Source of the DNA: Oscillospiraceae bacterium
Lineage (GTDB): Bacteria > Bacillota > Clostridia > Oscillospirales > CAG-272
Direction: 5' to 3'
DNA: 38,059 bases
Assembly: GCA_015065215.1 (NCBI GenBank)
Contig: SVQT01000018.1
Span: forward strand, 1 to 38,059
Under the pieces are notes generated by a model, which was not told the DNA's origin, ran no database searches, and saw only the letters and a list, made by a program, of their open reading frames with translations. Positions 24,244-30,995 of the stretch are shown here, piece by piece. The translations under genes were made by a program, and so were the position numbers. Every line of letters starts with the position of its first letter. Position 1 is the stretch's first letter.

Positions 24244-25314
24244 TCACTCTTCTCCCTCATAAGGGGCAATATTCTTTTGCTGCTCGGCGGTGGCATCAAT
24301 GATCGACTGCGCCAAGTCCTGTTCCAGCGCGGCGCCGCGCAAGCGACGATTTTTACCCGGCTTTTTGCCCTTCCCAAGCTCGTTTGTCTTGTCCACAATC
24401 GAAATAAACACATCCTCCAAGCTCATACCAAGGGGTTCCATGCCGATCATGGCCCAGCCCTTTTGCGCCAGCGCGAAAAAGAGCGACTTGCGCATATCCA
24501 CATTGGGGGCACTCTCGACCAGATAGGCATACGCGTCGCCGTCACGGTCGGGCAGAGATTCTACAAAAGAAATGTCAGAGCGGGCGTTCAGCATGCTCAT
24601 AACCTCACGCTGAGGGCCGCAGATCTTGACACGGTAACGGTGATTGCCGTCAATGACCCGATTGATGTTCTCTGTCAGCTCATCGGCAACCACTTTGCCC
24701 TTATTGATGATGATGATACGGTCGCAGACCGCCTGCACCTCCTGCAAAATGTGGGTGGATAGAATGACGGTGTGATCCTTACCCAGGGTGCGGATCAGAT
24801 TGCGAATCTCAATGATCTGCTTGGGGTCAAGACCAACGGTAGGCTCGTCAAAAATGATCACCGGCGGATTGCCGATCAGTGCCTGCGCAATGCCTACACG
24901 CTGGCGGTAACCCTTGGAAAGGTTGCGGATGACGCGCTTGTATACATCCTTGATCTTGACGACGTCGCAGATCTCCTCCAGGTGCTTGGTGCGATTGAAG
25001 GTACAACCCTTTAGGTTGTAAACAAAAATGAGGTACTCCTCCACCGTCATATCCGGATAAAGGGGCGGTTGCTCTGGCAGATAGCCGATGCGGCGCTTGA
25101 CTTCCAGGGGCTCGTCAAGCACATTCAGGTCGTCAATCATGACACGACCCGCCGTAGAAGAGAGATACCCCGCAAGAATATTCATGGTCGTGCTCTTGCC
25201 GGCGCCGTTGGGGCCGAGAAAGCCAACAATCTCGCCACGGGCGATTTCAAAGCTGATGTCGTCCACCGCGCAGTTGGCACCGTAATGCTTGACCAAATGG
25301 TCGATCTTAATCAT
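24244..25314 (-). CDS. ABC-2 transporter ATPase (GldA-like)
   Basis: A 356-residue ATPase starting MIKIDHLVKHYGANCAVDD. It has Walker A GPNGAGKST, signature LSKGYRQRVGIAQAL, Walker B VIIFDEPTVGLDP and the H-loop ILSTHILQE. A C-terminal extension after about 220 ends in a basic linker (GKGKKPGKNRRLR) and an acidic tail. It powers the ABC-2 permease encoded next, 105 bp downstream. The start at 25314 is supported by GAAAGGATCC; the open frame extends 20 codons further without a ribosome binding site. First gene of the four-gene operon, under a good sigma-A promoter. Membership in the GldA-like subfamily rests on operon context. Confidence 0.9.
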   Translation of the reverse strand: MIKIDHLVKHYGANCAVDDISFEIARGEIVGFLGPNGAGKSTTMNILAGYLSSTAGRVMIDDLNVLDEPLEVKRRIGYLPEQPPLYPDMTVEEYLIFVYNLKGCTFNRTKHLEEICDVVKIKDVYKRVIRNLSKGYRQRVGIAQALIGNPPVIIFDEPTVGLDPKQIIEIRNLIRTLGKDHTVILSTHILQEVQAVCDRIIIINKGKVVADELTENINRVIDGNHRYRVKICGPQREVMSMLNARSDISFVESLPDRDGDAYAYLVESAPNVDMRKSLFFALAQKGWAMIGMEPLGMSLEDVFISIVDKTNELGKGKKPGKNRRLRGAALEQDLAQSIIDATAEQQKNIAPYEGEE

Positions 25315-25379
25315 AAAGCAGGATCCTTTCAATTGGTTTTTCGCCCACGCAAGGGCGGGCACACAAATAGACATCGTAT

Positions 25380-25408
25380 ATTATAACATACTTTATAAAA
25401 TTAATCAA
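25380..25408 (-). promoter_or_regulatory. Sigma-A promoter of the Gld-type export operon
   Basis: On the minus strand TTGATT (25403-25408), a 17-bp spacer and TATAAT (25380-25385), about 65 bp before the ATPase ATG. Confidence 0.75.
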
Positions 25409-25504
25409 CCGCCAAACACCGCATTTCTCGACCGGGTTTGTGATATTTTCATGAATTTTTCGAGAAACCGGCGGCCAAACAGGTAAAATTTCCCCACTTT
25501 TATG

Positions 25505-25533
25505 TTGACGGATGTCAAAAGCCGTGCTACAAT
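25505..25533 (+). promoter_or_regulatory. Sigma-A promoter of the GH42 gene
   Basis: TTGACG (25505-25510), a 17-bp spacer and TACAAT (25528-25533), 35 bp before the start codon. Confidence 0.75.
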
Positions 25534-25568
25534 AAAATCATGTATTTCTCACTGAAAGGAGCTTCGCA

Positions 25569-27608
25569 ATGATCAAAAAATATATCAATCCCATCTTCCC
25601 CCATTTGTTGCACGGCGGCGATTACAACCCGGATCAGTGGCAGGACCGCCCCGACATTCTTGCCGAGGATATGCGCTTGATGCGACTGGCAAATTGCAAC
25701 GCCATGTCAGTGGGCATTTTTGCCTGGGCGGCATTGGAACCAAAGGAAGGCCGGTTTGATTTCACTTTCCTCGATAAAGCCATAGACGACATCTACAAGG
25801 CGGGCGGCAGAGTGGTGTTGGCCACCCCCAGCGGCGCGCGCCCAGCCTGGCTTTCAATGAAATACCCTGAGGTGCTTCGCACCAATGCGGACGGCTCCCG
25901 CAACACGCACGGCATGCGCCACAACCACTGTTACACCTCACCCATCTACCGCAAAAAGGTATTTGAGATCAACCGCCGCATTGCCGAGCGGTATAAGGAT
26001 CATCCCGCCCTGCTGGTCTGGCATATCTCCAACGAGTACGGCGGCAGATGCTACTGCGAAAACTGCAAAGCGGCCTTTCGCAATTGGCTGAAAGAAAAAT
26101 ACGGCACGCTGGATGCCTTGAACAAGGACTGGTGGACAGCGTTCTGGGCGCACACCTATACCGACTGGTCGCAGATCGACCCACCCATGGATCACGGTGA
26201 GCGATATACCAACGGCCTGGATCTGGACTGGCGCCGCTTTGTTACCTATCAGACGACAGACTTTATGAAAGAGGAGATTCGCGCCGTCAAGGAGATTACC
26301 CCCAACGTGCCTGTCACTACCAACATGATGGGCTTCTACAACGGTCTTGACTATCGCGTGCTGGCAAGAGAGCTGGACGTGATCGCCAATGACATCTATC
26401 CGAAATGGCGCGGCACTAAAGAGGACATCGACACCGCCATTGACACCGCCTTCACCCACGACCTCTGCCGCACCATGCGTCATCAGCCCTTTATGCTGAT
26501 GGAATGCACCCCCAGCCACGTGAACTGGCATGAATACAACAAGCTCAAACGCCCTGGCGCGCACGAGCTATCAGCACTGCAAACCATCGCCCACGGTGGT
26601 GATACCGTACAATATTTCCAATTCCGCAAGAGCCGGGGCGCGGGCGAGCAGTTCCACGGCGCGGTGGTAGATCATGAGGGCAGCGAGAACACCCGTGTCT
26701 TCAAAGAAGTGGCGGCGTTGGGTGCCCGTATGAAGCAGCTGGATGCCGTCGTTGGCACAAAAACCGTGGCACGCGTGGCCATTTTGCACGATTGGAGCAA
26801 CCAATGGGCGCTGGATGCGGCACAGGGCTTTCAGAACAAGAACAAAAGATTGCGCGCCACCCAGCTGCAATTCTACAAGGCTTTCTGGCAGCGGGGCATC
26901 AATGTGGACGTGATCTGCCCCGAAGACGATCTTACCGCTTACGATCTGGTGATCGCACCGATGCTCTATTCTGTCAGCAACGCGCAAGGGCAAAAGCTCG
27001 CCGCCTACGTGGCAAAGGGCGGCACCCTGGTCTGCACCTATGGCACCGCTATGGTAGACGAGACCACGCTGGCGCATCTCGGCGGCTGGCCGGGCGCGGG
27101 GCTGCGTAAGGTCTTTGGCATCTGGAACGAGGAGCTGGATACCCTTTACCCCGATGATTTCAATACCGTTACCGGAGATATAGGCGAATATAAGACGATC
27201 GACTACTGCGAGCTGATCCATGCCGAGGGTGCCGAGGTGCTGGCTACCTACGAATCCGACTTCTATGCCGGCAGACCCGCCGCCACCGTCAACACCTACG
27301 GCAAGGGCAAGGCCTACTACATTGCCTTCCGCGACACCGGCGATTTCACCGACGCTATGATGGAGGATCTGATCCACGAGCTTGGCATCACCTCCGACTT
27401 TGACGGTGAGCTCCCTCACGGCGTAACCGCACACTCCCGCACCGACGGTGAGAGTGTATTCGTTTTTCTGCAAAACTTCAACAGCCATGCAGTCACCGTG
27501 CCCACCGCCAAGCAGTGGGCAACAGCAGAGGGAGGCATCTCGGTCAGCGGCACAATCCCCCTGAAGCCCTACGAAACGGTAATTCTGAAAAAACAAAATA
27601 TTTTTTAA
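25569..27608 (+). CDS. GH42 beta-galactosidase
   Basis: A 679-residue GH42 enzyme with the expected three domains: a TIM barrel (about 1-390), a glutamine-amidotransferase-like trimerisation domain (about 395-600) and a small C-terminal beta domain. The acid/base Glu is E156 in HISNEYGG and the nucleophile is E312 in LMECTPSHVNW. A zinc-type cysteine cluster (RCYCENC plus HNHCY) is present as in the Thermus A4 enzyme. It should hydrolyse beta-galactosides such as galacto-oligosaccharides in the cytosol, since there is no signal peptide. GAAAGGAG is 8 nt before the ATG. It is a single-gene unit divergent from the Gld operon, with no transporter beside it. Specificity (lactose versus plant galactans or host glycans) cannot be read. 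Confidence 0.95.
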   Translation: MIKKYINPIFPHLLHGGDYNPDQWQDRPDILAEDMRLMRLANCNAMSVGIFAWAALEPKEGRFDFTFLDKAIDDIYKAGGRVVLATPSGARPAWLSMKYPEVLRTNADGSRNTHGMRHNHCYTSPIYRKKVFEINRRIAERYKDHPALLVWHISNEYGGRCYCENCKAAFRNWLKEKYGTLDALNKDWWTAFWAHTYTDWSQIDPPMDHGERYTNGLDLDWRRFVTYQTTDFMKEEIRAVKEITPNVPVTTNMMGFYNGLDYRVLARELDVIANDIYPKWRGTKEDIDTAIDTAFTHDLCRTMRHQPFMLMECTPSHVNWHEYNKLKRPGAHELSALQTIAHGGDTVQYFQFRKSRGAGEQFHGAVVDHEGSENTRVFKEVAALGARMKQLDAVVGTKTVARVAILHDWSNQWALDAAQGFQNKNKRLRATQLQFYKAFWQRGINVDVICPEDDLTAYDLVIAPMLYSVSNAQGQKLAAYVAKGGTLVCTYGTAMVDETTLAHLGGWPGAGLRKVFGIWNEELDTLYPDDFNTVTGDIGEYKTIDYCELIHAEGAEVLATYESDFYAGRPAATVNTYGKGKAYYIAFRDTGDFTDAMMEDLIHELGITSDFDGELPHGVTAHSRTDGESVFVFLQNFNSHAVTVPTAKQWATAEGGISVSGTIPLKPYETVILKKQNIF

Positions 27609-27615
27609 AACCCTC

Positions 27616-27644
27616 TTGACAAGCTCTCTAACTTGTGCTAATAT
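27616..27644 (+). promoter_or_regulatory. Promoter of tRNA-Arg
   Basis: TTGACA (27616-27621), a 17-bp spacer and TAATAT (27639-27644), 27 bp before the mature tRNA. Confidence 0.75.
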
Positions 27645-27670
27645 ATATGGGTACGTTGAAAGACGGACAC

Positions 27671-27747
27671 GCGGCTTTAGCTCAGTTGGATAGAGTGCCT
27701 GGCTACGAACCAGTAGGTCGAGGGTTCGAGTCCCCCAAGCCGCGCCA
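27671..27747 (+). tRNA. tRNA-Arg (anticodon ACG)
   Basis: A 77-nt cloverleaf with encoded CCA. The acceptor stem GCGGCTT (27671-27677) pairs with AAGCCGC (27737-27743), discriminator G, CCA at 27745-27747. The D arm is GCTC...GAGT, the anticodon loop CTACGAA carries ACG, and the T loop is TTCGAGT. Two mismatches occur: position 27-43 (C-U) at the foot of the anticodon stem and position 50-64 (A-C) in the T stem. All other pairs hold. It decodes CGN arginine codons, with A34 presumably edited to inosine. Confidence 0.93.
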
Positions 27748-27802
27748 TAACAAAAGCACCGAGGCAATCGCCTCGGTGCTTTTGTTATGGCGCGGCTTGG
27801 GG
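27733..27802. repeat. 33-bp perfect inverted repeat spanning the tRNA 3' end and its terminator
   Basis: Positions 27733-27765 are the exact reverse complement of 27770-27802, around an AATC loop. The left arm includes the last 15 nt of tRNA-Arg with its CCA. The inner part (GCACCGAGGC/GCCTCGGTGC then TTTTGTT) is a normal bidirectional terminator for the tRNA and the converging gene. The outer part is an inverted copy of the tRNA 3' end. Confidence 0.95.
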
Positions 27803-27907
27803 ATGGGAGAAGCCTACGGGGGGAGATGCGCCAGCATCCTTCCGCGCAAGTCCGCAGGGCTTGGCGCAGCGAGTAGGCGGCGCAAGCGCCGCCGTCCCCA
27901 AGCCGCC
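27791..27907. repeat. Nested palindromic element with tRNA-derived ends
   Basis: GCGGCTTGGGGA (27792-27803) and TCCCCAAGCCGC (27895-27906) form 12-bp terminal inverted repeats. Inside are GCCTAC/GTAGGC (27812-27817/27873-27878), TGCGCC/GGCGCA (27827-27832/27863-27868) and a GGCGGCGC-AA-GCGCCGCC hairpin (27876-27893). The terminal sequence is the same as the acceptor end of the adjacent tRNA-Arg. No transposase or gene is present. It has the size and form of a miniature palindromic repeat. Confidence 0.6.
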
Positions 27908-27913
27908 ACTTTC

Positions 27914-29032
27914 TTATTTCTCTACCAATTCCCCGATCTCGGCGTCGATCTCAAGGAAGGAAAGCGCTGCCCCCTCGGCGGCGGTCTGATGCAGGTTCTC
28001 CAGCACAAGGCGATCAACAGTGGTGTCCGCACTCATTTTGATCAGCGCGCTGTCAGTGCCCTGCTCCTCGTGGCGATAAACGTCGCGAATCACCACGTTG
28101 CCGCAGCGAGCGCCCCCCTCAAATTGAATGATGGCACGCTTATCCGCATTCTTCTCCCAATAGCGAAAGCAATCCTCGCCAAGGGGCGTATAGCTCTTGC
28201 GCGCACGGATATTTTCCAGCACGATGCCGTCAAACCACACCTTGCCCGGGCGGCTGTTGTGATTGGAGATCACAATGCCGTTATGGCGGTAATCGCCGTA
28301 AAGTCCGTCCACACGCACGTGACACATGCTGCAATCCTCCCCCGACAAAAGCCGAATACCGGAATATCCGTTCTTTGCCGTAATGTTATGGATATACACA
28401 TTCTCAATATCCCCGATCGACACCTCGGCATGGGGCTCGTCGTAGGTGGTCAGCGCCACCATATCGTCGTTGGTGGTGCCGCAAAGGTTCTCGATCACGC
28501 CGTCCCGCGCGGGGCCGTTGATATGCACGCCGTCAGTGGTGCCAAAATGGTGATTGTAGTCAAAAAACAGGTCACGTGTCACAAATCCGCGCACGTCGCC
28601 GATCTGAATGCCATAGCTCACAGGGTCCTTTACGGTCAGCTTTTCCAATACGATGCGGTCAATGTGAGCAAAGCGCATCAGCTTGCCCTTAAAAAGCGCC
28701 GGACTGTAAGGATCGTCCAAGCGGTGCTTGGCCTCATATACCGCATCCAGCCCCATCGCATCGCAGTTGCCGTCAAAAATACCGCCAACGATCTCAATGT
28801 CATGGTCTCTGCCGCCCCCGGCAAAATGCTCGTTCTCGATCAGGGCGCATCTTGACATCGGCGCCGCCAGAAGCTTGACACCGGGCGCCATCACCAGCCG
28901 CGTGTTGGAGTGAATGATCAGGGTCTTGCTGACAAGATAGGTCCCGGGCCGGTCAAGCATTATGATACCGCACGCATCCAGCAGCGCTTGCAGGGCGAGC
29001 GTATCGTCGTGTATTCCGTCTCTGTAAAGCAT
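27914..29032 (-). CDS. GH28-like right-handed beta-helix protein
   Basis: A 372-residue protein that starts with the pectate-lyase-superfamily opening (DGIHDDTLALQALLDACG, residues 5-22), followed by regular beta-helix coils. The GH28 polygalacturonase-like acids are visible as TDG (166-168) and NDD (188-190), but the later GHG and RIK motifs are not clearly present. It is probably an inverting glycosidase or a related uronate-glycan enzyme; activity is uncertain. There is no signal peptide, unlike most GH28 pectinases, so it should act on imported oligosaccharides. AAGGAG precedes the ATG. It lies 134 bp after the GDPD gene on the same strand, separated by a hairpin-rich gap, and converges on tRNA-Arg. 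Confidence 0.78.
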   Translation of the reverse strand: MLYRDGIHDDTLALQALLDACGIIMLDRPGTYLVSKTLIIHSNTRLVMAPGVKLLAAPMSRCALIENEHFAGGGRDHDIEIVGGIFDGNCDAMGLDAVYEAKHRLDDPYSPALFKGKLMRFAHIDRIVLEKLTVKDPVSYGIQIGDVRGFVTRDLFFDYNHHFGTTDGVHINGPARDGVIENLCGTTNDDMVALTTYDEPHAEVSIGDIENVYIHNITAKNGYSGIRLLSGEDCSMCHVRVDGLYGDYRHNGIVISNHNSRPGKVWFDGIVLENIRARKSYTPLGEDCFRYWEKNADKRAIIQFEGGARCGNVVIRDVYRHEEQGTDSALIKMSADTTVDRLVLENLHQTAAEGAALSFLEIDAEIGELVEK

Positions 29033-29133
29033 ATTTTCTCCTTCGCCCCCCTTGGGGGGTATATCGCATCAAAGATATATCGCATGATGCCCATCCGCAT
29101 CATACATCGCAGCCCCATAGGGGCTATATCGTT
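29033..29133. repeat. Short repeat and hairpin block upstream of the GH28-like gene
   Basis: The block contains CCCCCC-TT-GGGGGG (29046-29059) just upstream of the ribosome binding site, two direct copies of TATATCGCAT (29060-29069 and 29076-29085), and AGCCCC-ATA-GGGGCT (29111-29125). It resembles small dispersed intergenic repeats. No promoter hexamers with normal spacing are evident. Confidence 0.45.
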
Positions 29134-29162
29134 ACGGCTCACGCCCGAGGGGCGTGAGCCGT
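29134..29162 (-). terminator. Hairpin terminator of the GDPD gene
   Basis: A 13-bp perfect stem (ACGGCTCACGCCC 29134-29146 with 29150-29162) and GAG loop lies 4 bp past the GDPD stop. No T run follows on the minus strand, so termination may be partial. Confidence 0.6.
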
Positions 29163-29166
29163 TTGA

Positions 29167-29931
29167 TCAATACTCCTTGGTCTCGCCGATCTTGCGGCCC
29201 AGCTTCTTCATCAGCGGAACGGGATCGTTACAGGTGATAAAGTTGGCCTCGGTACGGGTAAAGCAAAGCTCTATCTGCTCATCGGTATCCGCGCAATACA
29301 GATGGATGGGCATCTTCTTTGCCGCGTAGACGGGATAGATCTCGGAGCGGGTGATCGCCATATTCAGGCCGATCTCGTCATAGTAATCATAGGAGTCTGC
29401 CTCGAAGCGACGCATCTGAAAATCGGGATAACCCATCACACGGGCACCGTATTTGGTCTTGAGATATTTGACGGTCTGGGCATCAAAGGCATAAAAGCAG
29501 GCAGCATCAAAGAGACCATATTCCTTCAGGATCGGCACCGAAAGATCAACACACTCCTCGGTATACTCCTTGATCTCCACACCCAACACGATGTCAGTAC
29601 GGCCCTTGGCCTTGATCAGCTCACACATTTCACGCAGAGTAGGTACCTGCACACCCTTGCCGATGTATTTGTCGCCAAACTTCTGGGCATAACCGGCATC
29701 CAGCTGTTTGACCTCCTCCAGCGTCATATCCCGCAGATGCTTATCTACACCGCAGGTGCGCTTGCAGTTGCCGTCATGCATCAACACCGGCACCTTGTCC
29801 TTGGTCAGCCAGATGTCAAACTCAAAGCCGTCCACCCCAAGATCCAGCGCGCCCTCAAAAGAGATCAATGTGTTTTCGGGATATTTGGCGCAATAACCCC
29901 GATGGCCTTCTACAAAAATATCTTTTCTCAT
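29167..29931 (-). CDS. Glycerophosphodiester phosphodiesterase family protein
   Basis: A 254-residue GDPD TIM barrel. The catalytic and metal residues are in place: H10-R11 (EGHRG), E19-N20-T21, E37 and D39 (FEFDIW), and H52-D53 (LMHDG). The family hydrolyses glycerophosphodiesters to glycerol-3-phosphate and an alcohol, using a divalent metal. It is cytosolic, with no signal peptide. The start at 29931 follows GGAGGAC; the open frame extends 32 codons further through the promoter. A consensus-like promoter lies 40-65 bp upstream. Neighbouring genes concern glycan breakdown, so a role in recycling phosphodiester-linked lipid or polymer is possible but only inferred. Confidence 0.93.
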   Translation of the reverse strand: MRKDIFVEGHRGYCAKYPENTLISFEGALDLGVDGFEFDIWLTKDKVPVLMHDGNCKRTCGVDKHLRDMTLEEVKQLDAGYAQKFGDKYIGKGVQVPTLREMCELIKAKGRTDIVLGVEIKEYTEECVDLSVPILKEYGLFDAACFYAFDAQTVKYLKTKYGARVMGYPDFQMRRFEADSYDYYDEIGLNMAITRSEIYPVYAAKKMPIHLYCADTDEQIELCFTRTEANFITCNDPVPLMKKLGRKIGETKEY

Positions 29932-29968
29932 TTTGTCCTCCCCGCCTTCAGGTAAAATTTTCAAGCTA

Positions 29969-29997
29969 AGTATAGCAATATTTGGTATAAAAGTCAA
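29969..29997 (-). promoter_or_regulatory. Sigma-A promoter of the GDPD gene
   Basis: On the minus strand TTGACT (29992-29997), a 17-bp spacer and TATACT (29969-29974). Confidence 0.75.
29983..29991 (+). promoter_or_regulatory. Possible extended -10 for the CPBP-like gene
   Basis: TGGTATAAA on the plus strand lies 49 bp before the CPBP-like ATG, within the spacer of the opposing GDPD promoter, so the two promoters would interfere. No good -35 is seen. Confidence 0.35.
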
Positions 29998-30039
29998 GGC
30001 TTTCGGCAAAATAAGAAAAGAAAACACAGGGGGGCAACA

Positions 30040-30693
30040 ATGAAATCAAAACAACCAAAAATTCACAGCGAAAAGACTGCGGCGGTACGTGCCTTCAGCC
30101 TTTTACTCATCACAATTTGCGTCTATCTCTTGCTTTGGCAGGCGCTTTGCGTTAAAATTCAATTGCCTGTTTACTATTACGGCAGACTGATCGAGCTTTT
30201 GGGGATCGGGCTGTTCATCGCGCTATCTCTGTGCACCCCAATGCATTTTGAGGAAATGGGCATCGTGACCGACGGCAAAACCCTACTTCGCTCCCTGTCT
30301 CTTGGTGGCGGGATCGCCCTTTTGCTGGTAGGCGTTTTGGCCGCCATCGGCTCTCTGCGTGGCACAGACCCCCTGTTTTCTTGGCACATTGCGGGGGATA
30401 TTTCCAGAGCAACCTATTTTTTGGTGGCTCCCTTGCAGGAGATTTTAGCGAAAAGCGTTATGTACTATAGCTTTGAGCTTTGCCTCGGGCGAGAGCACCC
30501 CTTTCGGGTGGTGCTACTATCCGCCTTTGTATTCGGCATTTTTCATGTGGTTTACGGCATTCAAATGATGCTACTCTCTATGCTGTTGACTCTGCTGACC
30601 GGCTGGATGTTCCATCGGGTGCGTTGCGTATGGGGCTGCGCGCTGGCGCACTTTGCGTTTGGCTTTTTCCCCTTGTGTTTTGGTATCGGTTAA
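30040..30693 (+). CDS. CPBP-like intramembrane protease homologue with altered first motif
   Basis: A 217-residue, very hydrophobic protein with about seven membrane helices after a basic N-terminus. The CPBP/Abi arrangement is recognisable: motif 1 region APLQEILAKSVMYY (131-144), motif 2 FGIFHVVYG with F165 and H169, and motif 3 around H204 (ALAHFAFG). The canonical motif 1 is EExxxR; here it is Q133-E134-xxx-K138, so the first Glu and the Arg are substituted. Active family members are CAAX prenyl proteases or site-2-type enzymes involved in bacteriocin immunity or membrane-protein cleavage. Activity here is doubtful. The ribosome binding site is a plain GGGGGG. Its promoter overlaps the divergent GDPD promoter. 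Confidence 0.7.
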   Translation: MKSKQPKIHSEKTAAVRAFSLLLITICVYLLLWQALCVKIQLPVYYYGRLIELLGIGLFIALSLCTPMHFEEMGIVTDGKTLLRSLSLGGGIALLLVGVLAAIGSLRGTDPLFSWHIAGDISRATYFLVAPLQEILAKSVMYYSFELCLGREHPFRVVLLSAFVFGIFHVVYGIQMMLLSMLLTLLTGWMFHRVRCVWGCALAHFAFGFFPLCFGIG

Positions 30694-30704
30694 ACCAATA
30701 TAAC

Positions 30705-30733
30705 TTGCCAAAATGCCCAATTTGTGGTAAAAT
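30705..30733 (+). promoter_or_regulatory. Sigma-A promoter of the small cysteine-rich protein gene
   Basis: TTGCCA (30705-30710), a 17-bp spacer and TAAAAT (30728-30733), 29 bp before the ATG. Confidence 0.65.
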
Positions 30734-30762
30734 GATAAAAAAGCCGCAAAGGAGGAAAGAAA

Positions 30763-30960
30763 ATGCCACTGCCCCCCAAAAAGATGGTGTCAAACTGCGA
30801 AAGCTGTGAATTTTACGATTACGACGAATACACCGACGAGTATTGCTGCATGGCTAAGCTGGATGAGGACGATATGCTCCGTTTTCTCGGCGGACAGACC
30901 GCCTCCTGCCCCTATTACCGTTTTTACGACGAGTATAAGAGCGTGCACAAGCAGATATAG
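30763..30960 (+). CDS. Small Cys/Asp/Tyr-rich protein (DUF6472-like)
   Basis: A 65-residue acidic protein with five cysteines (C12, C15, C28, C29, C49) in a CESCEFYDYDEYTDEYCC and CPYYRFYDEY context, which suggests a small metal-binding knuckle. From memory it matches the DUF6472 family of short Clostridia proteins; function is unknown. It is clearly a real gene: AGGAGG lies 7 nt before the ATG, there is a dedicated promoter, and a strong terminator follows the stop. Confidence 0.85.
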   Translation: MPLPPKKMVSNCESCEFYDYDEYTDEYCCMAKLDEDDMLRFLGGQTASCPYYRFYDEYKSVHKQI

Positions 30961-30961
30961 C

Positions 30962-30990
30962 AAAAAACACCCCGTAACGGGGTGTTTTTT
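30962..30990. terminator. Bidirectional intrinsic terminator
   Basis: AAAAAACACCCCG (30962-30974) pairs perfectly over 13 bp with 30978-30990 around a TAA loop. T runs exist on both strands. It serves the small Cys-rich gene and the converging beta-helix gene. Confidence 0.93.
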
Positions 30991-30995
30991 TGCTA

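Noticed and set aside
26571-27767. A 398-codon minus-strand frame whose N-terminal part reads WGTRTLDLLVRSQ
   Set aside because: It is antisense to GH42 and begins inside tRNA-Arg. That peptide is a well-known artefact of translating a tRNA-Arg gene on the reverse strand.
27671-27907. Integrative element attachment sites at tRNA-Arg
   Set aside because: Direct repeats of the tRNA end occur only about 150 bp apart, with no integrase or cargo between them, so a normal attL/attR pair is not supported.
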